From contig NZ_CP037952.1 of NCBI RefSeq assembly GCF_004358345.1, forward strand, positions 4,650,001 through 4,714,000: 64,000 bases of DNA, given 5' to 3'. Origin of the DNA: Parashewanella spongiae. Its GTDB lineage: Bacteria > Pseudomonadota > Gammaproteobacteria > Enterobacterales > Shewanellaceae. Under the pieces are notes generated by a model. The model was not told the DNA's origin. It saw nothing but the letters and a program-made list of their open reading frames with translations, and did not search any database. How positions within the stretch are numbered: the stretch's first letter is position 1; every line of letters begins with the position of its first letter. A program made the position numbers and the translations under genes. Of this stretch, positions 1 to 10,900 are shown one piece after another.

Positions 1-334
1 TGAGTCTAAATGTGTAGAGAATTCACTATCTCACCTACTTATTGAACAAATGTTGAATGAAAGCAATAAAAATTGGAAAATGTAGATTAAGTTTCTTAGA
101 CGAGTTGACTTTTTGTCAGCCAAACAGTAGGTAAATGGCTTCTTTTACAAGATAATGAGTCGTAGTCAGCTCTGGAAAACGCCATTTCAAAAAATTTAAT
201 TACACGGCATTTCATTAATATCATCCTTATGTCGGTAATAAAATAAATTACAAAAACCACTTAATGCCGAGTTGTAAACTGTCACTAAACGATTAGAAGT
301 GAATCTTGTAGTCTAAAAACATAACTTTTTTATT
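1..334. other. 3' flank of the first array unit, no gene
   Basis: This AT-rich stretch lies downstream of the first array gene and is repeated almost unchanged at 3259-3592, at 7654-7986 and in part from 11748. I see no coding region and no clear terminator with a T-tract. Confidence 0.8.
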
Positions 335-2857
335 TTATACCGTAGTCCCATGAGCAGCTGAATCGTGAATGTGCCCTTCCTCGTGCGATGAAGTCCCGTT
401 CCCAAAATCGGAAGTCACAGCCCTTGGTCGAGCATAATATCCTTCTTGAATAAACTTCGCACGTTGTCTATCAGTATCTTGGAGCGCAGGTTCAGCAATT
501 TGATCGGTAACAGTGTTCGCGTGCACCTTGCTGGGCTCAACTGGGACAGGAGCACTCCCACAAGTTTTTTGAATGTGTTGTTCACCTGTCAGATTACCAT
601 ATGCTTTATTATGCGGTTCTGCATGTTGCACCGTCGTGCAGTAATAAGCTAAAGGCGTATTCATTTCTATATAATCATCGTCAAGTGTTACTTCCTTTAA
701 GGACTCTCTATCCTTTGCCAAATTTTCAATTGAAGAGTAAATATGGGTTTCATCTTCACTGCTCGTACCTGCTAAGTGGGGGTTATATGGCGCGTCTCTT
801 CCTGGAGTGGGAGCGGGAATTTTTCCTGCATGTTTAGGTGAATAAGAATTTTTTGTAGGAGCAGGTTTTATCTTTTGTTGTATCTTTTTACATGCAATGG
901 TTGTTGTTGTCGCCACTATAGCGCTACCTACACCTGTGCCTCCAACAATACCTGCAATTTCCAAACTTGAGAATTCATGAACTTTTGCTTGAACTATTGT
1001 CTCATCCATTGGAGCTGTCTCGGCTTTGGGCGTTGTACTCAATTGTGAAGTAATACCCTCAATTTCAGAATCTAATTCAGTTATCAGTTGCGCAGACGTA
1101 GCAGATCCCTGAGTTGTACTCGCTTCCGTTGACGCAGGTGTTGTTGCTTCCTGAGTGGTCTCGGCTTCTGTTGGTGAAGCTGTCGTTGCTTCCTGAGTGG
1201 TCTCGGCTTCCGTTGGTGCAGCTGTCGTTGCTTCCTGAGTGGTCTCGGCTTCCGTTGGTGCTTGTGTCGTTACTCGCACAGTTGTCCTCGCTTCCGTTGG
1301 CGGAGGTGTCGTTGCTCGCGAAGTGGTCCTCGCTTCCGTTGGCGCAGGTGTCGTTGCTCGCGAAGTTGTCCTCGCTTCCGTTGGCGCAGGTGTCGTTACT
1401 CGCACAGTTGTCCTAGCTTCCGTTGGCGCAGGTGTCGTTGCCCGCGGATCTGTCGCTGGTGGCGGAGTGGTTGCAGGCTGTGTTGCAGGCTGTGTTGCAG
1501 GTTGAGAAGTTGGATTAAGTATTATGCCAGAATCCGTTGTAGCGCCAGCTGGATAGGGTAGTTGGGTACCTGGTTCGTTAGGATTGCACCATCCCCATGG
1601 ATTACTATTGCCATATTTACCACTGCAATCGTGAGGACGTGGCGGGCTATAGGTTCTCCCAAGACCATTATATCCGCCTATTGATCTTCCTAATTGGCCA
1701 TTCGTGCACTTTACATTATAGTTAGCATGAAATCTCCTCTCTCTCGCAGCTCCACTGCACCAACTGTATGATGAACTTGTGTGGCCTGGTAACATCGAAA
1801 AAACTAGACAATCACTATTGGGAACTTCGACGTTTAATCGAACCCTCAAACTTCCAGTTACATACCAAAAGTCACCTGTTGCGTTATATTGCAAGGGTTG
1901 ACACTCCCTCACAGGAAGACCGTCTAATGGTGAAGTTGCTGTTGTGGTTGGTGAAGTTGGTGTCACAGGTGCTTGCCTGACTTCCCTAGCATGAACCTCA
2001 AACTCCTTGGCGTCAGGTTGTTTTGTTTCAACAGCATCAAAAAATTCAGCATCTGGGATATCATCAAGGGCATCAACATCACTTAAATCACTGACCTCGC
2101 TTGAAGCATCACTAAATACCTCATTATCTCCAGATGCATCATTAGTTGAATCTTCTGTTTGTGCGATTGTGGCTTTATTAATATTTTCAGCCGCAGTTTC
2201 TTTGTTTTCTTTTGAATGGCTGTTTGGCTGCTGCTCTGCACTATGAGCTTCACTATGCCAGTTTTCTATGGCCGTTATCGCTTTATCCGTTAATATGGTT
2301 CCAGCCACTGATGAGCCAAAACCTACTGCGGTATTTACCGCTGCACGGTAAGGACTGTCTTCTTTTACACCGAGTTTATCTTGTACTTTGTTACTGACAT
2401 AATTACCGACATAACCGCTAGCCGCTCCGACTACTGCAGAAGCCACTTTTTTTACTGAGTCAGGATTGTTATAACCGACCGCACCGGCTATCGCCATGGT
2501 ATTTACTACAGCACCTAATTGTTCTCCGCATGAGTCATTGACGACTTTTCCAGCTCCAGACTCTTTCCAAAATAGCTTCACCGCAGACGATACTGCCGCG
2601 CCAGCAACTATAGCCGTTGCTGATACAGGTGCGGTGCCAAGTACTGTGGTTAAACCAACAGCAACTCCGGCTCCTACAGCTACATTTTTGGCGGTTGAAA
2701 CTGCGTAGTCGTAAATATACTTGCCAGCTGTATTTCTATAGCTGGTTCGTGAAGCGCTATCTTTTTGTGAGAGTGATTCAGGAGGTATGTCAACAGCAAC
2801 ATTTTGATGTTCATAAAAAGCTGGTAAAGTTCCATTCGTTAACCTAGATGTACACAT
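335..2857 (-). CDS. Mucin-like, Tyr-tailed membrane protein, array copy 1
   Basis: 840 residues of no family I recognise. Residues 51-95 and 118-190 are Gly/Ala/Val-rich and hydrophobic; 220-290 is an acidic linker; 319-436 is a Cys-rich domain with motifs VEVPNSDC, KCTNGQLGR and NPWGWCNPNEP; 450-590 is a Thr/Pro stalk with eight 14-residue units of the type TEARTTxRATTPAP. Residues 631-656 form a Gly-zipper-like transmembrane helix followed by KKIQQKIK. The tail 657-840 carries HIYSSI (Y707), DDDYIEM (Y729), KAYGNL (Y753) and EGYYARPR. There is no N-terminal Sec signal. The start has a good AGGGG ribosome site 6 bases upstream. The layout suggests a host-membrane receptor mimic with an exposed stalk and a cytoplasmic tail that host tyrosine kinases could phosphorylate; that role is inference. 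This copy has only one of the C-terminal tail modules found five times in copies 2 and 3. Confidence 0.85.
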   Translation of the reverse strand: MCTSRLTNGTLPAFYEHQNVAVDIPPESLSQKDSASRTSYRNTAGKYIYDYAVSTAKNVAVGAGVAVGLTTVLGTAPVSATAIVAGAAVSSAVKLFWKESGAGKVVNDSCGEQLGAVVNTMAIAGAVGYNNPDSVKKVASAVVGAASGYVGNYVSNKVQDKLGVKEDSPYRAAVNTAVGFGSSVAGTILTDKAITAIENWHSEAHSAEQQPNSHSKENKETAAENINKATIAQTEDSTNDASGDNEVFSDASSEVSDLSDVDALDDIPDAEFFDAVETKQPDAKEFEVHAREVRQAPVTPTSPTTTATSPLDGLPVRECQPLQYNATGDFWYVTGSLRVRLNVEVPNSDCLVFSMLPGHTSSSYSWCSGAARERRFHANYNVKCTNGQLGRSIGGYNGLGRTYSPPRPHDCSGKYGNSNPWGWCNPNEPGTQLPYPAGATTDSGIILNPTSQPATQPATQPATTPPPATDPRATTPAPTEARTTVRVTTPAPTEARTTSRATTPAPTEARTTSRATTPPPTEARTTVRVTTQAPTEAETTQEATTAAPTEAETTQEATTASPTEAETTQEATTPASTEASTTQGSATSAQLITELDSEIEGITSQLSTTPKAETAPMDETIVQAKVHEFSSLEIAGIVGGTGVGSAIVATTTTIACKKIQQKIKPAPTKNSYSPKHAGKIPAPTPGRDAPYNPHLAGTSSEDETHIYSSIENLAKDRESLKEVTLDDDYIEMNTPLAYYCTTVQHAEPHNKAYGNLTGEQHIQKTCGSAPVPVEPSKVHANTVTDQIAEPALQDTDRQRAKFIQEGYYARPRAVTSDFGNGTSSHEEGHIHDSAAHGTTV

Positions 2858-3592
2858 AGTATGCCCCTATTATTAAGCCGTTGCTTAATTCCAGGTACCC
2901 TGATGAATACAAATGTAAACATGTAAACGATATTTTTGTGCTCTTATCCTTGTTCTACAAAAAAGCATTCGAAGGTACAAAGTTAATATTCTCAATTTTT
3001 CGTTATTCAAGAAAACTTCTTTTCTCTTTAAGGGAGCTAGCGATTTAGAAAGTACCAATCTTTGTCATACCAGCGAAGGCTGGTATCCAGTGACTTTCTA
3101 TAGGAAAAAGCAAAGGCACTAGACTACCGACATACAAAACTGTCGTTACTTCGTTTCCAGCCTGCGCTGGAGTGACGAGAACTCATCGGTATACTTTCTT
3201 CCGCAACTTTCCTAAATTAAAACGGTATGCACTTCTGTAAATTTTCTGTAAATAACAATGAGTCTAAATGTGTAGAGAATTCACTATCTCACCTACTTAT
3301 TGAACGAATGTTGAATGAAAGCAATAAAAATTGGAAAATGTAGATTAAGTTTCTTAGACGAGTTGACTTTTTGTCAGCCAAACAGTAGGTAAACGGCTTC
3401 TTTTACAAGATAATGAGTCGTAGTCAGCTCTGGAAAACGCCATTTCAAAAAATTTAATTACACGGCATTTCATTAATATCATCCTTATGTCGGTAATAAA
3501 ATAAATTACAAAAACCACTTAATGCCGAGTTGTAAACTGTCACTAAGCGATTAGAAGTGAATCTTGTAGTTTAAAAACATAACTTTTTTATT
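2858..3592. other. Spacer between array copies 1 and 2
   Basis: No gene. It holds the upstream region of copy 1 with its AGGGG ribosome site, a 181-bp inverted-repeat element (3032-3212), and the conserved 3' flank of copy 2 (3259-3592). Confidence 0.8.
3032..3212 (+). mobile_element. MITE-like element, family B (181 bp)
   Basis: Ends are GGGAGCTAGCGATTTAGAAAG and, inverted, GGAAAGTTGCGGAAGAAAGTA, flanked by TAA on both sides. Inside are two hairpins (CATACCAGCGAAGGCTGG and CCAGCCTGCGCTGGAGTG types) around the short repeat ACATACAAAACTGTCGTTAC. The same 181 bp occur at 11521-11701, with nested inserts at 13011-13488 and 47081-47524. No coding capacity. Confidence 0.8.
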
Positions 3593-6500
3593 TTATACCG
3601 TAGTCCCATGAGCAGCTGAATCGTGAATGTGCCCTTCCTCATGCGATGAGGTCCCGTTCCCAGAATTGGAAGTGGCATCCCTTGGACGAGCATAATGACC
3701 TTCTTGAACTTGAACAAACTTCGCACCTTGTCTATCAGGATCGTGTAGTGCAGGTTTGCTAGCTCTAGCCTCATGTTCAACAGGATCGTAAACGTGCCTT
3801 CCACTATGCAATGAAACCCCATTCCCAGGATTGAAAGTTGCCTCCCTCGCATATGAATAATCACCTTCTTGAACATGGTTCACACCTTGTCTACTAGTAT
3901 CATTACCGTGGAGCGCAGGTTGTTTGCTAGCCGTAGTATCATAAGAAACACGTTCGTAAACGTGCCTTCCCCCATGCGTTGAAGTCCCGTTCCCAGAATA
4001 GGAAGTGGCATCCCTTGGACGAGCATAATAACCTTCTTGAACATGGTTCACACCTTGTCTACTAGTATCATTACCGTGGGGCGCAGGTTGTTTGCTAACC
4101 GCAGTATCATAAGGAACACGTTCGTAAACGTGCCTTCCCCCATGGGATGACATCCCGCTCCCAAAATCGGAAGTAGTAGCCCTTGGGCGAGAGTAATAAC
4201 CTTCTTGAACAAGCTTCGCACGATATCTATCTGTATCGTGGAGCGCAGGTTGTTTACTAGCCGTAGCCCCTTGAGCAGCAGAATTGTAAACGTGCCTTCC
4301 CTCATGGGATGAAGGCACATTCCCAGAATTGAAAGTCGCCCCTCTTGCATATGAATAATCACCTTCTTGAACATGGTTCACACTTTGTCTACCAGTATCA
4401 TTACCGTGGAGTGCAGATTCAGCAATTTGACTGCCAGAAGTGTTCGCGTATACCTTTCTGCGGTCATATGGGATAGGAATATTCCCATATTCTTTATGCA
4501 TTTGTTGATCAGCCGCCAGGTTACCATACGCTGTGGTACCTTGATATACAGGGCGTTTACTGTGGGAGTCGGTATGTTGTAGTCCCATGTATGGAGGTTG
4601 AGACGATTTCATTTCAAAATATTCACCGTCATCAGCGTCTTCCTGAAAGGACGTTCTAACCGTTGCCGAATCATCAATTGAAGAGTAAATATGGGGTCCA
4701 TTTTCGCGGTTCATACTTGCTGAGGTAGTTTCATATGACGCGGCCCGTTTAGGAACTGGAGCAGGAGCTGGAACTGGAACTGGAGTATTTCCTGCAGGCT
4801 CAGGAGTATAAGATTTTTTTGTAGGAGCGGGTTTTATCTTTTGTTTTATCTTTATACATGCAATGCTTGTTGTTGTCGCCACTATAGCGCTACCTGCACC
4901 AGTGCCTCCAACAATACCTGCAATTTCTAAACTTGAGAATTCATGAACTTTTGATTGAACTGTAACCTCATCCGTTGGAGCTGTCGTTGCTTTGGTCGTT
5001 GTACTCAATTGTGAAGTAGTATCCTCAATTTCAACGTCTAGTTCAGTTATCAGTTGCGCAGGTGTCGTTGCTCGTGGAGTTGTCCTAGCTTTAGTTGGCG
5101 GAGGTGTCGTTACTCGTACAGTTGTCCTCGCTTCCGTTGGCGGAGGTGTCGTTACTCGTACAGTTGTCCTCGCTTCCGTTGATGGAGGTGTCGTTGCTCG
5201 TGGAGTTGTCCTAGCTTCCGTTGATGGAGGTGTTGTTGCTTCCTGAGTGGTCTCGGCTTCCGTTGGCGCTGGTGTCGTTGCTTCCTGAGTGGTCTCGGCT
5301 TCCGTTGGCGCTGGTGTCGTTGCTTCCTGAGTGGTCTCGGCTTCCGTTGGCGCTGGTGTCGTTGCTTCTTGAGTGGTCTCGGCTTCCGTTAGCGCAGCTG
5401 TCGTTGTTTCCTGAGTGGTCTCGGCTTCCGTTGGCGGAGGTGTCGTTACTCGCGGAGTTGTCCTCGCTTCCGTTGGCGCAGGTGTCGTTACTCGCACAGT
5501 TGTCGATGGTGAAGTAGTTGTTGGTGCTTGTGTTATGATATCAGGATCTGGCGTAACGTTTTCTGGAAAAGGTTTTTGAGTACCAGGTTCATCTGGATTA
5601 CACGACCCCCATGGGTTACCATTCCTGTAACCTCTACTTCTGGTATATTTACTTCCACAATTGTCTTCGTATGGAGGTCTGTGGCCTTGAGGGTTTCGTA
5701 CGACTCTACTTGGGTAACTAGCACATGTTGCTCCAAAATTATTACCACGTCCTAGTTTACCACTAGTACACCTTACATTCTTCGGTACAGTGCCAAATTC
5801 AGCGCTGGCTGCAGGGCCGAAGCAACAATATGGATAAGGATCTATTGGGGAATCAATTGTTTGAAGCATGCATTCACTGTTAGGCACTTCAACAGGTATA
5901 TTGCTAGAGTTTCGCACCCCATACCAAAAATCATATTGTTCGTTGTACTGTAGAGGTTGACACACCCTCACAGGAAGACCGTCTAATGGTGAAGTTGCTT
6001 CCGTTGGCGGAGGTGTCGTTGCTCGCGGAGGTGTCGCTGGTGGTGGAGTGGTTGCAGGTTGAGAGGTTGGATTAAATATTATGTAAGGATCCGGTGTAAC
6101 GCCTGCTGGATAGGGTAGTTGGGTACTTGGTTCGTTAGGATTGCACCATCCCCATGGATTGCTATAGGCATGACCGTTACGAATATATTTACTACTACAA
6201 CATGTGTATGGAAGTGGCCGTGGGCTGTATGCTGTTGGTCCAAGACCAGCGAATCCTCTTATTGCTCTTCCTAATTGGCCATTCGTGCACTTTATATTAA
6301 AGTTATGTACAAAATTGTCTTCATGCCTAGATGGCCCACTGCACCAACTGTATGATGAACTTGGGTGGCCTCGTAACATCGAAAAAACTAGACAATCACT
6401 ATTGGGAACTTCGACGTTTAATGGAACCCCCAAAGTTCCATTTGCATACCAAAAGTCACCTGTTGCGTTATATTGTAAAGGTTGGCATTCCATTACAGGA

Positions 6501-7441
6501 AGACCGTCTAATGGTGAAGTTGCTGTTGTGGTTGGTGAAGTTGGTGTCACAGGTGCTTGCCTGACTTCCCTAGCATGAACCTCAAACTCCTTGGCGTCAG
6601 GTTGTTTTGTTTCAACAGCATCAAAAAATTCAGCATCTGGGATATCATCAAGGGCATCAACATCACTTAAATCGCTGACCTCGCTTGAAGCATCACTAAA
6701 TACCTCATTATCTCCAGATGCATCATTAGTTGAATCTTCTGTTTGTGCGATTGTGGCTTTATTAATATTTTCAGCCGCAGTTTCTTTGTTTTCTTTTGAA
6801 TGGCTGTTTGGCTGCTGCTCTGCACTATGAGCTTCACTATGCCAGTTTTCTATGGCCGTTATCGCTTTATCCGTTAATATGGTTCCAGCCACTGATGAGC
6901 CAAAACCTACTGCGGTATTTACCGCTGCACGGTAAGGACTGTCTTCTTTTACACCGAGTTTATCTTGTACTTTGTTACTGACATAATTACCGACATAACC
7001 GCTAGCCGCTCCGACTACTGCAGAAGCCACTTTTTTTACTGAGTCAGGATTGTTATAACCGACCGCACCGGCTATCGCCATGGTATTTACTACAGCACCT
7101 AATTGTTCTCCGCATGAGTCATTGACGACTTTTCCAGCTCCAGATTCTTTCCAAAATAGCTTCACCGCAGACGATACTGCCGCGCCAGCAACTATAGCCG
7201 TTGCTGATACAGGTGCGGTGCCAAGTACTGTGGTTAAACCAACAGCAACTCCGGCTCCTACAGCTACATTTTTGGCGGTTGAAACTGCGTAGTCGTAAAT
7301 ATACTTGCCAGCTGTATTTCTATAGCTGGTTCGTGAAGCGCTATCTTTTTGTGAGAGTGATTCAGGAGGTATGTCAACAGCAACATTTTGATGTTCATAA
7401 AAAGCTGGTAAAGTTCCATTCGTTAACCTAGATGTACACAT
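3593..7441 (-). CDS. Mucin-like, Tyr-tailed membrane protein, array copy 2
   Basis: 1282 residues, the largest member. The first roughly 315 residues are almost identical to copies 1 and 3. It has two Cys-rich domains, at about 319-445 and 492-627; the second is diverged (VEVPNSEC, RCTSGKLGR, NPWGSCNPDEP) and introduced by the same ATSPLDGLPV motif. A Thr/Pro/Glu stalk with ten 14-residue units covers about 640-795. A single transmembrane helix (about 835-862, GIVGGTGAGSAIV) is followed by lysines. The tail has HIYSSI, EYFEM near 941, PYMGL, AYGNL, EYGNI and KVYANT, then five 56-residue modules (about 1010-1282), most with EGYYARPR or GDYSYAR and HVYERV or HVYDPV. The ribosome site matches copy 1. 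The long tyrosine-bearing tail makes a signalling-mimic or effector role plausible, but no experimental family is recognised. Confidence 0.86.
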   Translation of the reverse strand: MCTSRLTNGTLPAFYEHQNVAVDIPPESLSQKDSASRTSYRNTAGKYIYDYAVSTAKNVAVGAGVAVGLTTVLGTAPVSATAIVAGAAVSSAVKLFWKESGAGKVVNDSCGEQLGAVVNTMAIAGAVGYNNPDSVKKVASAVVGAASGYVGNYVSNKVQDKLGVKEDSPYRAAVNTAVGFGSSVAGTILTDKAITAIENWHSEAHSAEQQPNSHSKENKETAAENINKATIAQTEDSTNDASGDNEVFSDASSEVSDLSDVDALDDIPDAEFFDAVETKQPDAKEFEVHAREVRQAPVTPTSPTTTATSPLDGLPVMECQPLQYNATGDFWYANGTLGVPLNVEVPNSDCLVFSMLRGHPSSSYSWCSGPSRHEDNFVHNFNIKCTNGQLGRAIRGFAGLGPTAYSPRPLPYTCCSSKYIRNGHAYSNPWGWCNPNEPSTQLPYPAGVTPDPYIIFNPTSQPATTPPPATPPRATTPPPTEATSPLDGLPVRVCQPLQYNEQYDFWYGVRNSSNIPVEVPNSECMLQTIDSPIDPYPYCCFGPAASAEFGTVPKNVRCTSGKLGRGNNFGATCASYPSRVVRNPQGHRPPYEDNCGSKYTRSRGYRNGNPWGSCNPDEPGTQKPFPENVTPDPDIITQAPTTTSPSTTVRVTTPAPTEARTTPRVTTPPPTEAETTQETTTAALTEAETTQEATTPAPTEAETTQEATTPAPTEAETTQEATTPAPTEAETTQEATTPPSTEARTTPRATTPPSTEARTTVRVTTPPPTEARTTVRVTTPPPTKARTTPRATTPAQLITELDVEIEDTTSQLSTTTKATTAPTDEVTVQSKVHEFSSLEIAGIVGGTGAGSAIVATTTSIACIKIKQKIKPAPTKKSYTPEPAGNTPVPVPAPAPVPKRAASYETTSASMNRENGPHIYSSIDDSATVRTSFQEDADDGEYFEMKSSQPPYMGLQHTDSHSKRPVYQGTTAYGNLAADQQMHKEYGNIPIPYDRRKVYANTSGSQIAESALHGNDTGRQSVNHVQEGDYSYARGATFNSGNVPSSHEGRHVYNSAAQGATASKQPALHDTDRYRAKLVQEGYYSRPRATTSDFGSGMSSHGGRHVYERVPYDTAVSKQPAPHGNDTSRQGVNHVQEGYYARPRDATSYSGNGTSTHGGRHVYERVSYDTTASKQPALHGNDTSRQGVNHVQEGDYSYAREATFNPGNGVSLHSGRHVYDPVEHEARASKPALHDPDRQGAKFVQVQEGHYARPRDATSNSGNGTSSHEEGHIHDSAAHGTTV

Positions 7442-7986
7442 AGTATGCCCCTATTATTAAGCCTTTGCTTAATTCCAGGTACCCTGATGAATACAAATGT
7501 TAAAATGTAAACGATATTTTTGTGCTCTTATCCTTGTTCTACAAAAAAGCATTCGAAGGTACAAAGTTAATATTCTCAATTTTTCGTTATTCAAGAAAAC
7601 TTCTTTTCTCTTTAAAACGGTATGCACTTCTGTAAATTTTCTGTAAATAACAATGAGTCTAAATGTGTAGAGAATTCACTATCTCACCTACTTATTGAAC
7701 GAATGTTGAATGAAAGCAATAAAAATTGGAAAATGTAGATTAAGTTTCTTAGACGAGTTGACTTTTTGTCAGCCAAACAGTAGGTAAACGGCTTCTTTTA
7801 CAAGATAATGAGTCGTAGTCGGCTCTGAAAACGCCATTTCAAAAAATTTAATTACACGGCATTTCATTAATATCATCCTTATGTCGGTAATAAAATAAAT
7901 TACAAAAACCACTTAATGCCGAGTTGTAAACTGTCAATAAGCGATTAGAAGTGAATCTTGTAGTCTAAAAACATAACTTTTTTATT
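7442..7986. other. Spacer between array copies 2 and 3, lacking the inserted element
   Basis: Same sequence as the other spacers except that the family B element is missing. Here CTCTTTAAAACGG (TTAA at 7612-7615) replaces CTCTTTAA, element, CCTAAATTAAAACGG. The joint lies between two TTAA copies, as expected for an unoccupied site or for excision or deletion. Confidence 0.85.
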
Positions 7987-10900
7987 TTATACCGTAGTCC
8001 CATGAGCAGCTGAATCGTGAATGTGCCCTTCCTCATGCGATGAAGTCCCGTTCCCAGAATAGGAAGTGGCATCCCTTGGACGAGCATAATAACCTTCTTG
8101 AACAAGCTTCTCACTTTGTCTATCAGGATCGTATAGTGCAGGTTTGCTAGCTCTAGCTTCATGTTCAACAGGATCGTAAACGTGCCTTCCACTATGCAAT
8201 GAAACCCCATTCCCAGAATTAAAAGTCGCACCCCTTTCATATGAACAATCACCTTCTTGAACATGGTTCACACCTTGTCTACTAGTATCATTACCGTGGA
8301 GCGCAGGTTGTTTGCTAGCCGTAGTATCATAAGAAACACGTTCGTAAACGTGCCTTCCCCCATGCGTTGAAGTCCCGTTCCCAGAATAGGAAGTGGCATC
8401 CCTTGGACGAGCATAATAACCTTCTTGAACATGGTTCACACCTTGTCTACTAGTATCATTACCGTGGGGCGCAGGTTGTTTGCTAACCGCAGTATCATAA
8501 GGAACACGTTCGTAAACGTGCCTTCCCCCATGGGATGAAATCCCGCTCCCAAAATCGGAAGTAGTAGCCCTTGGGCGAGAGTAATAACCTTCTTGAACAA
8601 GCTTCGCACTATATCTATCTGTATCGTGGAGTGCAGGTTGTTTACTAGCCGTAGCCCCTTGAGCAGCAGAATTGTAAACGTGCCTTCCCTCATGGGATGA
8701 AGGCACATTCCCAGAATTGAAAGTCGCCCCTCTTGCATATGAATAATCACCTTCTTGAACATGGTTCACACTTTGTCTACCAGTATCATTACCGTGGAGT
8801 GCAGATTCAGCAATTTGACTGCCAGAAGTGTTCGCGTATACCTTTCTGCGGTCATATGGGATAGGAATATTCCCATATTCTTTATGCATTTGTTGATCAG
8901 CAGCCAGGTTACCATACGCTGTGGTACCTTGATATACAGGGCGTTTACTGTGGGAGTCGATATGTTGTAGTCCCATGTATGGAGGTTGAAGCGATTTCAT
9001 TTCTGAATATTCACCGTCATCAGCGTCTTCCTGAAAGGACGTTCTAACCGTTGCCGAATCATCAATTGAAGAGTAAATATGGGGTCCATTTTCGCGGTTC
9101 ATACTTGCTGAGGTAGTTTCATATGACGCGGCCCGTTTAGGAACTGGAGCAGGAACTGGAACTGGAGTATTTCCTGCAGGCTCAGGAGTATAAGATTTTT
9201 TTGTAGGAGCGGGTTTTATCTTTTGTTTTATCTTTATACATGCAATGCTTGTTGTTGTCGCCACTATAGCGCTACCTGCACCTGTGCCTCCAACAATACC
9301 TGCAATTTCTAAACTTGAGAATTCATGAACTTTTGATTGAACTGTAACCTCATCCGTTGGAGCTGTCGTTGCTTTGGTCGTTGTACTCAATTGTGAAGTA
9401 GTATCCTCAATTTCAACGTCTAGTTCAGTTATCAGTTGCGCAGGTGTCGTTGCTCGTGGAGTTGTCCTAGCTTCCGTTGATGGAGGTGTCGTTGCTCGTG
9501 GAGTTGTCCTAGCTTCCGTTGATGGAGGTGTTGTTGCTTCCTGAGTGGTCTCGGCTTCCGTTGGCACTGGTGTCGTTGCTTCCTGAGTGGTCTCGGCTTC
9601 CGTTAGCGCTGGTGTCGTTGTTTCCTGAGTGGTCTCAGCTTCCGTTGGTGCAGTTGTCGTTGTTTCCTGAGTGGTCTCGGCTTCTGTTGGCGCTGGTGTC
9701 GTTGTTTCCTGAGTGGTCACGGCTTCCGTTGGCGCTGGTGTCGTTGCTTCCTGAGTGGTCTCGGCTTCTGTTGGCGCTGGTGTCGTTGTTTCCTGAGTGG
9801 TCACGGCTTCCGTTGGCGCTGGTGTCGTTGCTTCCTGAGTGGTCTCGGCTTCTGTTGGCTCAGCTGTCGTTGCTCGCGGAGTTGTCCTAACTTCCGTTGG
9901 CGGAGGTGTCGTTGCTCGCGCAGTTGTCGCTGGTGGTGGAGTCGTTGCAGGTTGTGTTGCAGGCTGAGAGGTTGGATTAAGTATTATGTAGGGATCCGTT
10001 GTAACGCCATCTGGATAGGGTAGCTGGGTACTTGGTTCGTTAGGATTGCACCATCCCCATGGATTTCTAGAGGGGTGTCCCGTACCTCGATTATATTTAT
10101 GACTACAACCGTATGGAAGTGGCGGTGGGCTATAAACGGTTGGTCCAAGGCCAGCGAATCCTCTTATTGCTCTTCCTAATTGGCCATTCGTGCACCTTCT
10201 ATTAAAGTTATGAGCAATCGGGTTGCCCTCATTCTTCGCTGGACCAATGCACCAACTGTATATACTTGGACGGTCTGGTTGAATCACAAAAACTAGACAG
10301 TCACTATTGGGAACTTCGACGTTTAATGATACCCCCCTAGCTGTAGTTGCATACCAAAAGTCACCTGTTGCGTTATATTGTAAAGGTTGACATTCAACAA
10401 CAGGAAGACCGTCTAATGGTGAAGTTGCTGTTGTGGTTGGTGAAGTTGGTGTCACAGGTGCTTGCCTGACTTCCCTAGCATGAACCTCAAACTCCTTGGC
10501 GTCAGGTTGTTTTGTTTCAACAGCATCAAAAAATTCAGCATCTGGGATATCATCAAGGGCATCAACATCACTTAAATCACTGACCTCGCTTGAAGCATCA
10601 CTAAATACCTCATTATCTCCAGATGCATCATTAGTTGAATCTTCTGTTTGTGCGATTGTGGCTTTATTAATATTTTCAGCCGCAGTTTCTTTGTTTTCTT
10701 TTGAATGGCTGTTTGGCTGCTGCTCTGCACTATGAGCTTCACTATGCCAGTTTTCTATGGCCGTTATCGCTTTATCCGTTAATATGGTTCCAGCCACTGA
10801 TGAGCCAAAACCTACTGCGGTATTTACCGCTGCACGGTAAGGACTGTCTTCTTTTACACCGAGTTTATCTTGTACTTTGTTACTGACATAATTACCGACA

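Noticed and set aside
5221-5517. Plus-strand frame with leucine-rich repeats (LLPEWSRLPLALVS), also at 1114-1416 and 9519-9890
   Set aside because: It is the antisense reading of the 42-bp stalk repeats; periodic DNA gives periodic frames on both strands, and no ribosome site or conserved ends are seen.
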